A stretch of 64,000 nt of DNA from Paraphysoderma sedebokerense (GCA_025602915.1 JAHLJZ010000012.1:62001-126000), one strand, 5' to 3'; positions 36,148 through 48,620 are shown, counted from the stretch's first letter. The notes: generated by a model not told the origin, from the sequence alone. A program made the numbers and translations.

Positions 36148-36330
36148 ATACTTCTACTTCAAACGAGGACTTTTTTCAAACGAAGACAAAAAGTCAAGTT
36201 AGTTGGATATGCGGATGTAGGATATTTATCGGATTGGACGAAGGGAAGGTCGCAAACTGGTCTCATATTCTTTATAATAATAGGTGCTGCAATAGTGTCC
36301 AGCTCATGGTATTTAAAGTTATCTTAGTAA
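36088..36330 (+). mobile_element. Ty1/copia retrotransposon fragment, opposite orientation, broken
   Basis: Plus-strand piece of the same element type: it shares about 55 bases with the preceding piece as an inverted copy and adds a stretch like copia RNase H (LVGYADVGYLSDW, KGRSQTG). It is a fossil without terminal repeats that I can see. Confidence 0.65.
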
Positions 36331-36817
36331 AAGTAACCGCTATTAAGAAAGTGCGTCCGTCGATTGCATCGCTTGTGCCAATATAATGGTGTATCCAGAA
36401 GACGTCTATATAGTAAACAGACAGATATCACATTTTAATATTTTGCTAGAGTGAATGTTCCTTCTGTTATGTACGGAAATGATTTGAAATGTTGAATCCA
36501 TATGTAAGGCGGATGTGGCCTGAATCCCTGATCCGGCGGCATTTTATAAAGAATTTTGTTTCCCAGATCTGGCGCCGTGAAAAAGCAGCACTTTTGCTTC
36601 CAACTTTTATCACTGGTCTTCCACTCTTGTCAGTCTCTGCTTTTTAGACTTCCACTGAAGCATTATTGCTCGCTGAAAGAAATACTTGGATTAATCTTCA
36701 AGAGAATTCCTGAAAGCGACATTGGTTCTACGAATTCCAGTTGCCTTTTTAGTGTCCTGACAGCAAATATCGGTGCTATCCATCAACATTCCAATCCTTA
36801 TAATAATTTATTGTGAA

Positions 36818-37909
36818 ATGATCACAGAATTTGTCCAGCGTATCACCAGAATCACCGAAGCGGTAGCCTTTGGTCTTCAGAACTGTCTCATAACATCAAG
36901 GGGAGATGGCCGGCAAATGATTCGCCATACTGCTACCTTTGCGAGCCAAGCAGTCCCAGTGTCTGGTAAAATACCATCTAAAATTGGTAACGACTTCGTT
37001 GAATTTCTTCAAGAAGTTGCTTTCCGCGTTATGGATGTTATTCACGAAATTATAATTGGTGTTATATGGTTAATCGGAGCCATCCCGCGGCAGATACTTA
37101 GAGTGCTCACTTCGGCCGATCCAAACGATGAACTTTATCCTTGGAAATTCTCTAACTGGCTTAGCGTTATCCGGCAAATTGCATCAGCAATCGCTTTACC
37201 CCTTATGTTGCAGATTTCAGTCTTACTGGACTTATATTATATGCTCCCGGGTAATGATCAGCCAACGCTGGTAACCTCACAGTGTCCGACCAAATCTTCA
37301 AAGTACCCGGAAGAAAAATGGTTCTTCGTAAATGGAATTGCCACTGATAAAAATTGGTTGCGAAGAAATTTGAAGAAGTTGGAAGTCCGTTTTAATCAAC
37401 CAGTGACCGGCATTTACAATGGAACTTACGGTGCTCCAGTGGATTTATTGGTATGCATACTTCATCAACAGTTAATGGCTCGTACTAAGGCCGTAAGAGA
37501 TGTTGAAAGAGTGATCCGTAAGGAATTACTGGGTGGGAACACGATACGCATTTTGGCACATTCTCAAGGGTCTCTAATCCTACGAATAGCTGTCGAAAAC
37601 GTATGCAAAGATAAAAATGAGCTTATCGCGACTCGCTTAGGCAATTTACATGTACATACCTTCGCCAGTCCTGCGAGGAACTGGAAATTCCAAAATGGAA
37701 AACATGTAGCTACTACCGAACACTACGCAAATGAATTGGATGGTGTGGCAATGTTCGGTGTTCTCGATCCAGAATTCACGGAGCAGTACAAAGGCAACAT
37801 TTACATTCGACCCGGCGAAAGCGGACATATTTTCAACCCTAGCTACAGTCTCGACGCTCACGATTACGTGTGGCCAGAAGAAGAAGCGCCAGTACTCGCA
37901 ACTTTATGA
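36818..37909 (+). CDS. Membrane-linked alpha/beta-hydrolase (lipase-like), copy 1
   Basis: Single-exon frame of 363 residues from the first ATG. Hydrophobic segments lie near residues 72-90 and 120-142, then the soluble domain begins at EKWFFVNGIATDKNWLRRNL. AHSQGS (Ser249) is a GxSxG-like nucleophile elbow, and HVHTFASPARNW plus TEHYANELDGVAMFGVL supply the likely acid and other core strands. Fungi have a family of such FVNGIATD...GIYN..YG hydrolases; the substrate is not known. A decayed tandem copy follows 1 kb downstream. No intron is needed. Confidence 0.75.
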   Translation: MITEFVQRITRITEAVAFGLQNCLITSRGDGRQMIRHTATFASQAVPVSGKIPSKIGNDFVEFLQEVAFRVMDVIHEIIIGVIWLIGAIPRQILRVLTSADPNDELYPWKFSNWLSVIRQIASAIALPLMLQISVLLDLYYMLPGNDQPTLVTSQCPTKSSKYPEEKWFFVNGIATDKNWLRRNLKKLEVRFNQPVTGIYNGTYGAPVDLLVCILHQQLMARTKAVRDVERVIRKELLGGNTIRILAHSQGSLILRIAVENVCKDKNELIATRLGNLHVHTFASPARNWKFQNGKHVATTEHYANELDGVAMFGVLDPEFTEQYKGNIYIRPGESGHIFNPSYSLDAHDYVWPEEEAPVLATL

Positions 37910-38920
37910 AGGCTAGAATTGCCGTCGCTTTCATAGGGCATCGGAAAAGATTAGATAAGATCTCATAAATGTGGGGGATTTCAGTGAAATTGTTAAATAC
38001 TCATTGAATTAATTTTGTGTACTGATTAGTGATAGCGCCGACTTGCTTCGACGATTGGACACGTTAATACTTAGTGAAATGATATCAACTGTGTGTTATT
38101 TTTGTAAATTACAAGCATACAAGTGTATTTATCTTGTCCAAAATCTAGAAGATTAGAAAGCTTCAGGAAGATGAAATCCAATCTTAATTCTCAAATGGGA
38201 TTCACAATCACATATTCTTATTACCTTTCAGATTGGACGTGTGATCCAATGTTTTAACTGAATTTTGGACGCTCCTTCATTAATGACACAAAATTCATTA
38301 GTCGCATATTGAGTCACTCGCGTTGGATTTTTTTTAAATGATAATCCATCAAGCAATAATAGCACAGAATTTCACTTAATGTATTCCATTTGTTATGTCT
38401 ATGTACCGGGGCAACCAAGCTGTCTCTTGGCCTCTCTAAAGTTGCTCAAATTATATTTCAAGTTGTGCCGCGTCAATGTACATATAGTGAATCTATTAGT
38501 GTTAAGCGAAAAGTGTAGGTTATTGTCGCACGCGTTAATACGGCCGGAGAATTTATTATCACAATTTACAAACGGATTTTGTTGACCACTTTTCGCTGTT
38601 GGCGTTTGATAAATTCATATCAAAGTGAAGAACTACGCTTCCAAAATTTAATGCAAATTTCTGCTCGTACAGTTGTTTTCGAGTGTCCAGTCCGACTTCG
38701 TTGCCAAAGCATTGACCTGTGCATTCGATACGCGATAGCATTTCCCATCGCAAGTTGAAACCACTTCTCAAAGTTATCATCAACTGTACATACTTACAAT
38801 ACCTCCTACAGCTACTATCCCAGAGCACTATCGACTGTAATAGAGAAACAGTTGACTCTTTTTGACTCTAAATTGCGTGAATTCCCTTCTCAAAATATAC
38901 TCTTCCTCACAAATACGGAA
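37910..38920. other. Spacer between the two hydrolase copies
   Basis: A/T-rich, about 1 kb, only short frames; nothing recognised. Confidence 0.45.
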
Positions 38921-40103
38921 ATGTCTGTAGGTATCATCGACTTCGTTGGTAGGGTGGCCAAGTTCACAAACGAAGCTACATTCGGTTTAGTGCAACCTGT
39001 CACAGATTTGAAGTCAATCGGGAAAAAGGAAGTCATCACCTTTGCATTTATAGATTTACCTGTGTGGTTGGCCGATGAAATAATACCCCTGGTGCCGCGT
39101 CTGAAAGCAATTCCCGGCGGTGAGATTGCCAGCGATGCCATCATAGGGAGTATTTGGCTATTTGGAGCCATTCCGAGGGAGATAGGAAAATATCTCATTG
39201 CAGATAGTTCAAGCAACCTGAAACAGGATATTTCAGACGCACCCAATTCGGATGACTCGAAGCAATCTGACGACTTGCGTAGCGCCATTAGACAAGTTGT
39301 TTTGATTATTGTAGCGCCTCTCATGCTGCTTATTTCCGTCGTCTTGGATATATACAATCGACACCCAGGTGAAGACCAACCAACATTGGTGACAACGCAA
39401 AGTCCGCCAAAAGCTCCGAAGTACCCTAAAGAAAAATGGTATTTCGTAAACGGAATAGCTACGGATAAAAATTGGTTGCGCTAGAATCTGGCAAAATTGG
39501 AAGCTCGTTTCGACCAACCAGTTACTGGTATTTATAACGGAACCTATGGTGCCCCAACGGATTTAGTCGCGTGCGTTCTTCAAAAACACTTGCTGCTTTC
39601 TAGCAAAGCTGTAAGGGACGTTGAGGATGTGATCCGTAAAGAATTGCACCATTGTGCGAATTTTAGGGCATTCTCAAGGGACGATTATACTTCGCATAGC
39701 CGTCGAAAACGTTTGCCGAGATAAAACTAAATTTAAGGACTATCTCGGAAATCTGCACGTACATACTTTCGCAAGTCCCGCAGGCAGCTGGATTTTTCCA
39801 AACGTAGAATCTGTAGCTACGTTGGAACACTACGCAAACATTCGTGATGGCGTGGCACGAATGGGTGTCCTTGACCGAGACAAGTCCGCATATGGAGGGA
39901 ATGTGTACATACGAGAGGATGCGCGCGGGCATACTTTTAACATCAGCTACAGTCTTGAAGCTCAACATTATTCTTGGCCAGGAAAAAGTGAACCCGTCCT
40001 CGACTCTTGTCAACGTCTTCAAATAGCCACGACTAAAAATGCTCCAGTTCTCGCGAGCTTGTGTACGTCGGAATGCCCATGCTTCTCTGCGAAAGCGGAA
40101 TAA
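38921..40103 (+). pseudogene. Alpha/beta-hydrolase copy 2, decayed tandem paralog
   Basis: Begins MSVGIIDFVGRVAKF and follows copy 1 throughout: two hydrophobic segments, EKWYFVNGIATDKNWLR, VTGIYNGTYGAP, GHSQGTIILRIAVENVC, HVHTFASPAGSW and a longer, different C-terminus. An in-frame TAG at 39482-39484 follows NWLR, and near 39650 about 8 bases are missing relative to copy 1, shifting the frame. The domain downstream is still well conserved, so the damage is probably recent. A sequencing fault or a short intron could explain one lesion but hardly both. Confidence 0.7.
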
Positions 40104-40608
40104 ATTGCCGAATAAATGGCATACCAAAATGTGATAAAATCGAGAGAATTTATTATTGTATTTCAATAAATCTTGATGCTACTAAATCCGAGTTAATTAT
40201 ACTTGTTTTAGTTGACTGCCGTACTCTTTGATGACTGTAGGAAACTTTGTGATATTTGAGAAACTATTCAAGGAATTCATTTTCTAAATTTGTGCGAAAA
40301 GATACAAACGAACTAAAATTCGATGAGCTTGGCTCTTAATTCGCATTTGGCAAATATTGCATATATTACACTCTTACGCCTTGAAGAGCTAATTATGATG
40401 TCCTTTACCATTTGAATTCCAACGTTTAGATTCTGAAATAGAGTGCTTAGAGCCCTGAAAAGGACTTCAACTCTATTTAGTAAGTTTCAAAGGACACATC
40501 ACCAATGCAGCGTCATGCAACAACCCAATGTGATTGTAATTAACCACTAAGAAGATGTCTTCTATATACACGCAAGTCTTGAACAGTCTGCCTTTACGAC
40601 TACAATGA
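40104..40608. other. Convergent spacer
   Basis: 3' flanks of the hydrolase copy and DNAI4; nothing recognised. Confidence 0.5.
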
Positions 40609-43600
40609 TTAAGAGGTCGACTCGTCTACTTCATCGTTCCCTTCTCCACTTACAACTTCATCTCCGCCTGCCTTCGCCGTTCCTTTCACAATTTCCTCTA
40701 AAACTGAAATTTGTTCTTCCCGACTTTTACCAGTCATAAAATCCAGATTCCGCAACTTATATACATTTACACACCCTGAAATATCACCGATTAATACTAC
40801 CGGCGAGTCTTCGGAAAAGATGATAGAAGTGAGGCTTTGATCGAGGACGGTATGAACTATCGCGGGATCAAGACTAGAAAGTACAGGTCAGATAAGGTAC
40901 ATCGGTAAAATCAGGCAATTATCCGGTTAAGGTTTGTAAGAATTACGTACACTGAATGTTTTAAATCCCAAATTTCGATTTTGCCATCATTGGACACAGA
41001 TCCGTAGATTGTAGAACATTTCGGGGACCAGGCAATACCAGAAATTGAATCCTAAACGAAAATCAGCAGTTTTACAATTGTGGTTTTAGTTCTTTGTTCT
41101 TCGTCGAAACGAAACAGTGCACGAAAAGAGTAATGATTCAAAAGTTGCCCGCGTTACCTTTCCACTAATAAATTTGACGACTGGTTCCTCCTTCTCCACT
41201 TCCCACAATTTGACGGTCCAATCAGCAGAACAACTCAAAAACACTTTTGAATAGAATGGTGACCATTTGACTTTGTACACCGGGGCGGTATGACCAAGGT
41301 ATGTATTCAAATACTGCTCGTTGTACGAGCATGAACAGCGGTGAATTGTGCCATCTTCCGTTCCCACCAAATACCTGATATAATGAATTTGAAAACAACA
41401 AACATAAACAAGTCAATAACTAGCAGAGACGGACTCGTTAAGAACTTAAGTCAAGAGGTAACGCACATGTTACTGTCTTCTCCATTAAAATCGAAGCACA
41501 AACCTCCCGCCATTCTTGTAATGAAATTTGACCAAGACTTAGTTGATCCCTCGGTATTTGTAACTTTGCCCCCCTCACTTTGCTTCGTCACTGATTTTAA
41601 AGTCATAAGATCTAAAAATTGATTAGTTTAATTATGTGTCAACAACAGTGTCCGACATCCGTTTAAGCATGAAGCATTAACTAATACATAATCAAAATAC
41701 ATACCAGTGACTTCCAAACCCTTTTTTATTTGCCATCTGCTTACTCTACCATCAGTAGATATAGTGATTAAACTCTCCCCCTGGGATTGTTGTTCTTCAC
41801 CTGATATCTGATCCCTGGTGACCCATTTCAAGTCCCATACAGCTTCGCGGTGCTTTCCATCCAAATTCCTGTAGAATCATCAGTTGTAATATCAAGGCTA
41901 AGAGTACGGTACTTCAAAACTAGAAAACAAACCTCGAATCCAGTACGCTCTTATCCTGCTTATCTCTCACATCATAAATAGCAATTCGTCCGTCAGAAAA
42001 TCCCGCTGCCAATAAACTGGGGTTTGAACTCGAAAATTCCACGCAAATGACTGACGCAGATTGTGATTTGTATATTCTCTCCGGATATTCCAGATTCTTT
42101 AAGGACCAACAACAAATAAGACCTTGGGGAGCATAACTGTTTGATGCTTGTTCCGAATAAGCCACTGCTAGGATATCCTAATTTGGTGAATTTATAATTT
42201 TCGCGGCTCTTTAGTGCATATTGAACATTTCGGACACCGTGAAAGGAATTCGAACAAACTTTGTCTTGCTTATTCCATGCCATATAAGTAACGGTTCTAT
42301 CTCGTGTAAGATCACATCTAAATGACCATAAGAATTGTAACGAAGGAATGTGGCTCTCAAAAGTGGTGACCTCTACTCTCGACAACATATAATGTGCGTC
42401 AATGAATTTACATCAAAATAGGCCTTGTTAATGCTGACCCATAGCAATATCAAATACAGATAATCAGGGAAATGATAATTACGGTTTGATATTTCTTCAC
42501 TGATATTTCGGTAGTTTAGCAGCCTTTTCATATACGTATTTTGCAGAACCGCAGATTCTACAACTCTCAAGGATTCTCGGAGATTACCTTGATCCACCTG
42601 TCAAAGAGCGAATAAGTATAATGCACTCAAAAACAGATGCAATCAATTGTGAGTTATCACTTACGTCACCCAGCATATTCCTTCCTGCTCCAGCTATAGC
42701 ACCAATTCCAGTCCCGGCTGCTGGTTTTGTACCATCCCCGGTAGCATTCAGGCCAGGTCCTCCATTTGTTCCATAACCAGCTTCACTTATATTGTCATCC
42801 ATCAACATACTTTGATTCCCAGATTCAGACGTCAACATGTTGGCGCTAAACATGGAAACAGAATTTGTGGCCATTGATGAAGACATTAACGCGTTCGAAG
42901 TTATTCCTGATGCAGCCGAACCGAGTGCGTTAAAGCTAGGGAGATCGACATCTGTTGATGAGAGTCGATTCGGAGGGCTTCAATGACGCAATTGAGAAAG
43001 AGTTGTTAATAATGCAATGCAACAGATTTGTGGTGATAAAATACTCAAACATAAGGAGATAAACAAATGCATTACCCTCCATCAGCATCAATTCCAGTAG
43101 TCATGGAGGCTTCTTCTTCAGCAGAGTAAGCATCATAAATGCTCCATTCTGTCACGTTACAATCTGCATTGGCTTGTTTTATCAAAGTTGCTTGCACATC
43201 TTTATGTTTAACACCTAGGCTGAATGTCTGGGCTCCGCGATCAACATAATTGTTGCTACTAGATTTTGACGTCAGCAACTTTCATGTTTAAAATTTATAA
43301 TTATTAGTATTGTTAATTCAATAATAAGGTGGGATATGCATTTAATAAACCCACCGCTTGGTATCGCGCGTTTGCTTCAGACACGGCAGCGTAGTCAGTG
43401 GAATCCGGCGAGACATAAGTACCCGGTAAGTCGAGCAACCACATCGTTTCTGTCTCTGACAGCATAATTTTAATTATTCTGGATAATTCTGCTTCTGTAA
43501 TCTCCTTTGGAGCTGTTGGCTTTAAGGACGGCAAATGTGACGGGGTGATCTCTGCCAGTAGTTCTGATGAACACCAAACATGTAGCAATGTTACTCAAAG

Positions 43601-44319
43601 AATGCACTAATATAGAAATTAATCAGAAGACATAAATATGCCAAAGTGTACATACTAGATGGTGAATCTCTGGCCGGTGAATCTCCGCCATCGTCTACTG
43701 ATCCTATACTACTTACTGATGAGTTATCATCTTGACTTCGTTCCGTCATTGAGGAGTTGGACATTCGACTTGAATTTTGATTCACGCTGCCAAAAGACTT
43801 TCCAAACATAGATGAACCCATTCCTGTCGAGGTTTGACTTTCTACAGATGTAAAGAAATCCATCGCTGACATCTAAATTGTCGACGATTCGCATCAATGA
43901 ATCAATCAACATCAAATAATGACATTCCTAAACAAACAATAGTAACATCAAAAAAAGTTAAAACAAACCATAGTAATTTTTCCAGCTGTACTCCCCCCTG
44001 GAACCCCTGTTCCTATCAGTCCACCACTCACATCGGTATTACTCTGATTGGGATTTACACCTCCCCCACCCTTTTTAGGATTGGGCAACAAAGGAAGTGG
44101 GGTGACATCCACTCCATTCTGATCAACTAATCTAAATTCTGGCTTTGCAGGTTGCAACACAGATCCTCGTTTGGATTTAGAAGCTATCTGGGCATTGGAT
44201 CCGTAACGAGAGGAGGAGTTTGATTTGATGGCGTTTTTGGAAGTTTTAGTTCCTGCATTGTTACCAGTTTGTCCGGAGACTGATTTGTTGTTTTTCGAAA
44301 GTTTATCACTCTGTACCAT
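40609..44319 (-). CDS. DNAI4: Axonemal dynein intermediate chain DNAI4/WDR78
   Basis: Thirteen exons on the minus strand: 44319-43969, 43872-43656, 43563-43355, 43278-43076, 42977-42665, 42597-42458, 42377-42260, 42177-41933, 41868-41705, 41611-41467, 41374-41158, 41051-40951 and 40873-40609, giving 895 residues. The N-terminus has FRLVDQNGVDVTPLPL, then SETETMWLLDLPGTYVS and YVDRGAQTFSLGVKHKDVQ, typical of WDR78. WD repeats fill the second half, e.g. EAVWDLKWV, YLVGTEDGTIHRC, FLSCSADWTVKLWEV, SVSNDGKIEIWDLKHS. The protein belongs to the inner-arm dynein f/I1 group in flagella. This is strong evidence for a flagellated life stage. Confidence 0.94.
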
Positions 44320-44867
44320 AGTAAGACTATTGAAAAGTTTTATATTAGGGGTGCGATCAAATATTTGTTGGACTGAATCCGCTGTGTCGTCGAGGTGATG
44401 GGCGTTCGAAATGTAAACAGTGCGAAGGTGAGAAGATCGGACTGGAGATCTGTTCCTACTAGGTTTTAAACACTTCGATTTTCAATATGTTACTAGTCGA
44501 ACGGATGGGATTCAGGATCTACGAAGCACAAAATGGTGACGATAACCGATATGAAGAGAAGACATATATTATTTGGTTCGCGAAATTCAATTCGAGTCGC
44601 GCCTGAGAATATATGCATCATCATGTTTATCGATATCATGATGGATGGCGAACAAATATACCGACAGTTGTGAAAAACGACAAAGTCAGTTGAGACAAAC
44701 TCTGCAATAATCTTTATAGTCTTGCTATGGTATATTTTTCCCTTTCTCTTCAAAATATCACCAATCTCAATTAACCTCAGCCATTATAAACAATCTTAAA
44801 CTTCAGCACGATCTTTCGAAAATATATACACCTACTATGTTTGCTTTTATATTCTCAATTTTTCTTT
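44320..44867. other. Spacer between DNAI4 and SNX8
   Basis: DNAI4 upstream region; the genes run in the same direction. No shared motif with the SPEF1 promoter was recognised. Confidence 0.45.
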
Positions 44868-47800
44868 TCAATGGATTCTGTTCCCAGTCGCCTTTTCAAA
44901 TTGCTCTCTAGTCTCCTCGGCTGACTCTGGATCCGCTTTTCTTTCAGTTTCGGTAATCCTTGCTGTCTCGACTACATCATTCTCGCCACAGACAGGCAAC
45001 TCAAACGCCATTCTCTCCAATCCTTCCCATAATCCTCCTAATTTACCTGAATATTTCACTTGTTCTCTCATAAAGTCTTGATACGCGATTGAAATGAAGT
45101 AATGATATTGATGATACAACTTGAGTTCTTGAGATAGAATGTATCGAATGTGTTGCAGACGAGAATATATTTGGGCGATGGCCGAGTTGTCCTAGTTCAT
45201 TAGGGAAAAAAAGTTAACGCGTTTACAAGAGTAAACTTTAAATGGAGGGAGCAAGTATAGAAACGGGCAAGAATGGTAATGGTTACCTCTCGAATTGATG
45301 AATCCAGTTTTTCTTTTTCTTTTTCCATCACCGCTGCAGTCCCACTTGGAGTTGTGTTTCCACTTCCCCCACTGTGTTGGAGTCCATCAAGTTTGTTTTG
45401 ACTCATTGCTACCCTCTTTTGGATAGTATCAAGGGCGTGAATTGTTGAACCATGATGTTTTTCGTGTCGTTGAAGGAGGGCCTTTTATGAAGTGAAAAGA
45501 AACAGTGAGAATTAGAAGGGACATAAATTTATATATTAAAAGAAGAAGAAACAGCGAGACGAACCTCAAAAGCATGAATCATGTCTCGATGTGCTTTTAG
45601 GTTTTCTATCATACCTTCATTCGCACATCGCGTCTTGTTTAAAAGCGAATCAAAGTTAGCCATATCTGATTCTCTTGGGATACTCACAACCAGAAAAACA
45701 GTCAGAATACCTGTTCAACCCACGTTACGGCAACCTTCTCTAATCCTCCAGCAATCTTAGTGAATCCTCTTGCCATCATTTCGTAATCAGGGCAATTTGT
45801 ATTGTAAAGTGGTAATGCAGGGTTGGAGAGCTCGCTATGAATGGATCGGATTCACGAAATATCCAAAACAATTGTAAATGAAGGTATAAGTAAGTTAATA
45901 CGAATAAAGATTCATAGAGTCGCCATGAAATGATCACGAAATTCTTACTTCAATACTGATCCGTATTTAATCAAATCAACACCGGATGCTGGAACAAAGA
46001 AATTGTAAGTATCAAGGCAGGCTTGTAATGCTACATGTTCTCCATCCTGTACTGCCTAAACTGTTTTCCATGGAAACGAGAGGACAAAACATACCTTCTC
46101 CTCGGGCAAATATTCTCTCCATCAGTTTCACACACTCATCATACTTATCCCAAGCCATTCTCAATCCTTTACGCACACTACCCAGCTGCTCCTCAATATC
46201 CGAAGGTATACTATTCATTTCGGATTGTGTTAATACTCTAGTCGAAGACTCATCATTGAGAGGTGGCTTGGCGGCTGGAGATTTACGATAGGCTTGGATT
46301 TCCTAATTGATTATATTCCATAATATTGGCGTGTAGTTAGTAATGAATCAAAGGGAATGAAGATTGACAATAACGGGCGCCATTAATAAATAACACATAC
46401 AACTTGTTCCTTCAAAAACAACACGACATACTCATCTTCCCGCAGCACTGGATGGCGGGCAATAAAATTGATGTACCGGGATAATGCTTTCCTTCTTTTC
46501 TCCAGGAATATCTCACCTGCTATAAATAAATAAATCGATATCCGCAGCATCGAAGTTACAAATGGAGAGAAGTCAGAATCGCGTATCAAGCGTGGTCCAA
46601 TGAATGAATGGAGATGCAGTGTACCATTAATCTTTTTGGGTGGCAGTCCCAAAACCAGCCTGAACGAATACTTCTTCAACAGTATATCATGTAGCCATAA
46701 GAAATCACTATATCGTCGGGTGACCGATGATTGATGATGCTAGAAGTTTAATAATCGCATTATGTACAAATCATGTATACCGGTGTAGGAGTGTTGAGGA
46801 ACGGGAGGACAAGCAAGGTGGGAAAGGGGAGAATTAGCTCCAATAAAAAATCATACAACATAGAATGCGACAAAACAACGTATTAGAAGGAAATGCGGAA
46901 TGATACGAACCTGGGACTCGACAATATAATTAACATGTTTGAAGACGTATCCACCCTTCTCTGGAGCAAATTTAACGGTTACTTTATCAAGTTTCAATAT
47001 CCATTCAAAAGGTTCCTTGCGTCTTTTAATATTTGAACTATTCCCACTTAATCCTTCTCCACTTGTGCTTCCGGCTGTACTTGTCCTTCTACTGTTTGAA
47101 CTGACACTTCGCTTCCTTTTATCCGAAATTCCAACTCCGAAGCCGCCGGAGGAATCAATAATAGAATGGGTCGTTACATTTCTCACGGTCGTGAAAGTTT
47201 CGGCTAGTTCAGACCTCGACGAAATCTTTGGAGAGTTGGAGTTTGATTTCCAAGGGTCGTCAGGATGGTCCGTCAGTGGTGGGCTCAATCCCGTTGATAT
47301 TCCAATTCCTATCCCTGTTCCCATATCTGATCTTACACCGAGTGATCTCGACACTGCCATTGATGTAGCAACAGATGTATCTGACGATGTAAAAGACGGG
47401 ACAGTCGAAGCAAGGATGCCAGGTGGGGAAGGGAGGGGATTCGATAATCTGTCTGGAGAAATGGCCGATATTACGTTCGATTTCGCGCCAGTGAAAGGTG
47501 ATGGTGCGGACTGGGACATGTCTGTATATGTCAATGGCAAAAGAATAGAAATATGGTGAGTGCACGCCAAACATATTTGTAAAATGAAGTTCATCTATTA
47601 TAAATTAAGGAACGAAAAGTTGACAACAGAGGAATTCAAGGAATGATGGCGTAACGGAAGAAACTCCAGGTACACTTGATTGATATTACTTTTGAACTCA
47701 ATATATAGCCATTGATAGTTTGTCAAAAGTAAATTTCAATCATTATACTCTGTTTAAGAATATTTTTGGAAGCACTGACAACAATCCATCACACATTGCT

Positions 47801-48069
47801 GTCTTTCACTTAAATTAAAAGTACGGCACGAAGCAACAACAGTCTCCTCGATCATCAACAGCGACAGCGTAAAATTAATCGATTTTTAAACAATTACCAT
47901 CTGAGGTTCCCCAGGGATTGTCATCTGCACTGACATTGCTCACTATAGATCTTGCACCTTCGAAAAGGGAGCCGTTCACGGACTTTCCGGTTGTGGAGGT
48001 AGGCGAGGAATCGTTCTTGTCCTGGCTGGAATGGATGGAGTTGTAGTCGTTGTCCAGAGGGGACGTCAT
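44868..48069 (-). CDS. MVP1: SNX8/Mvp1-type PX-BAR sorting nexin
   Basis: Ten exons on the minus strand: 48069-47898, 47521-46911, 46739-46625, 46519-46401, 46302-46095, 45988-45949, 45834-45711, 45633-45565, 45482-45287 and 45191-44868, about 658 residues. After a disordered Ser/Pro-rich N-terminus the PX domain reads KVTVKFAPEKGGYVFKHVNY, SSVTRRYSDFLWLHDIL, LVLGLPPKKI; a BAR-type helical region follows to the end. The family remodels endosomal membrane for retrieval to the Golgi. Oddity: in exon 9 the frames for ALLQRHEKHHGSTIHALDTI and for MSQNKLDGLQHSG differ by one base; the switch falls at an A5 run (T on the plus strand, 45417-45421). A sequencing error or an unusual 43-base intron could explain it. 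Confidence 0.88.
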
Positions 48070-48302
48070 CGTTTATATGGGCGAGGGTAGAGCTAGACGG
48101 TGCGGATGATACAGAGATTGCATCAATGTCGTTGGAATGAATGTTCCGAGAGGGAATGACGAACGAGGGAATTCTGCCTGCGCGTGCAAAATATTCATTG
48201 ATATATTATCCCTTGGAGAATTTGGGACAAGTACGCTAGGAACATTTTCCTAAGCTCATATATGAAAGGAAAGAATAGTTACATCCGATTGTGATTCAGA
48301 GT

Positions 48303-48620
48303 CTACATTTGGAATAGATGCGGAGAGGGACAATCGATCGTTGAGTGTAGATTAGGTGTAGAATTAGCATGCTTCAACCTAGCTTGCGACTGCAATCTGT
48401 TTCTGCGTATAGAATATATTTTATATATACTAGCCAAACTCTTTTGGTTTGCCGTCATCAAAGATTGAAAATCTGACTGAGAAGAAATTGATTCCTTCCG
48501 CGCGCCATGGTCAAAATAATAGAGATTAAAGGTCCATTTCCCCCGGGTATCATTCGGCTCATCCGAATAGAATTTCAAGTGACAACAGAATTTACTTCCG
48601 ATTACCGAAATGTCTCTTTG
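48303..48620 (-). CDS. Unrecognised ORF, probably an exon
   Basis: Open minus-strand frame of 105 residues after a possible AG acceptor, reading DISVIGSKFCCHLKFYS and GKWTFNLYYFDHGARKE with a basic, Ser/Asn-rich end. It has no ATG of its own at the front; an ATG at 48684 is in another frame. Composition suggests real coding sequence. No family recognised. Confidence 0.3.
   Translation of the reverse strand, partial: QRDISVIGSKFCCHLKFYSDEPNDTRGKWTFNLYYFDHGARKESISSQSDFQSLMTANQKSLASIYKIYSIRRNRLQSQARLKHANSTPNLHSTIDCPSPHLFQM

Larger units (their letters stand above)
35641..36817. other. Spacer containing retroelement scraps
   Basis: Includes the two copia pieces listed separately; the rest (36340-36817) holds only frames without resemblance to anything I know. 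Confidence 0.5.

Noticed and set aside
36111-36386. 91-codon plus-strand ORF as a host gene
   Set aside because: It overlaps the copia-like fossil and resembles that element, so it was not called as a gene.
39663-40166. 167-codon minus-strand ORF
   Set aside because: Antisense shadow of the second hydrolase copy.
46939-47559. 206-codon plus-strand ORF
   Set aside because: Antisense shadow of the long SNX8/Mvp1 exon 2.
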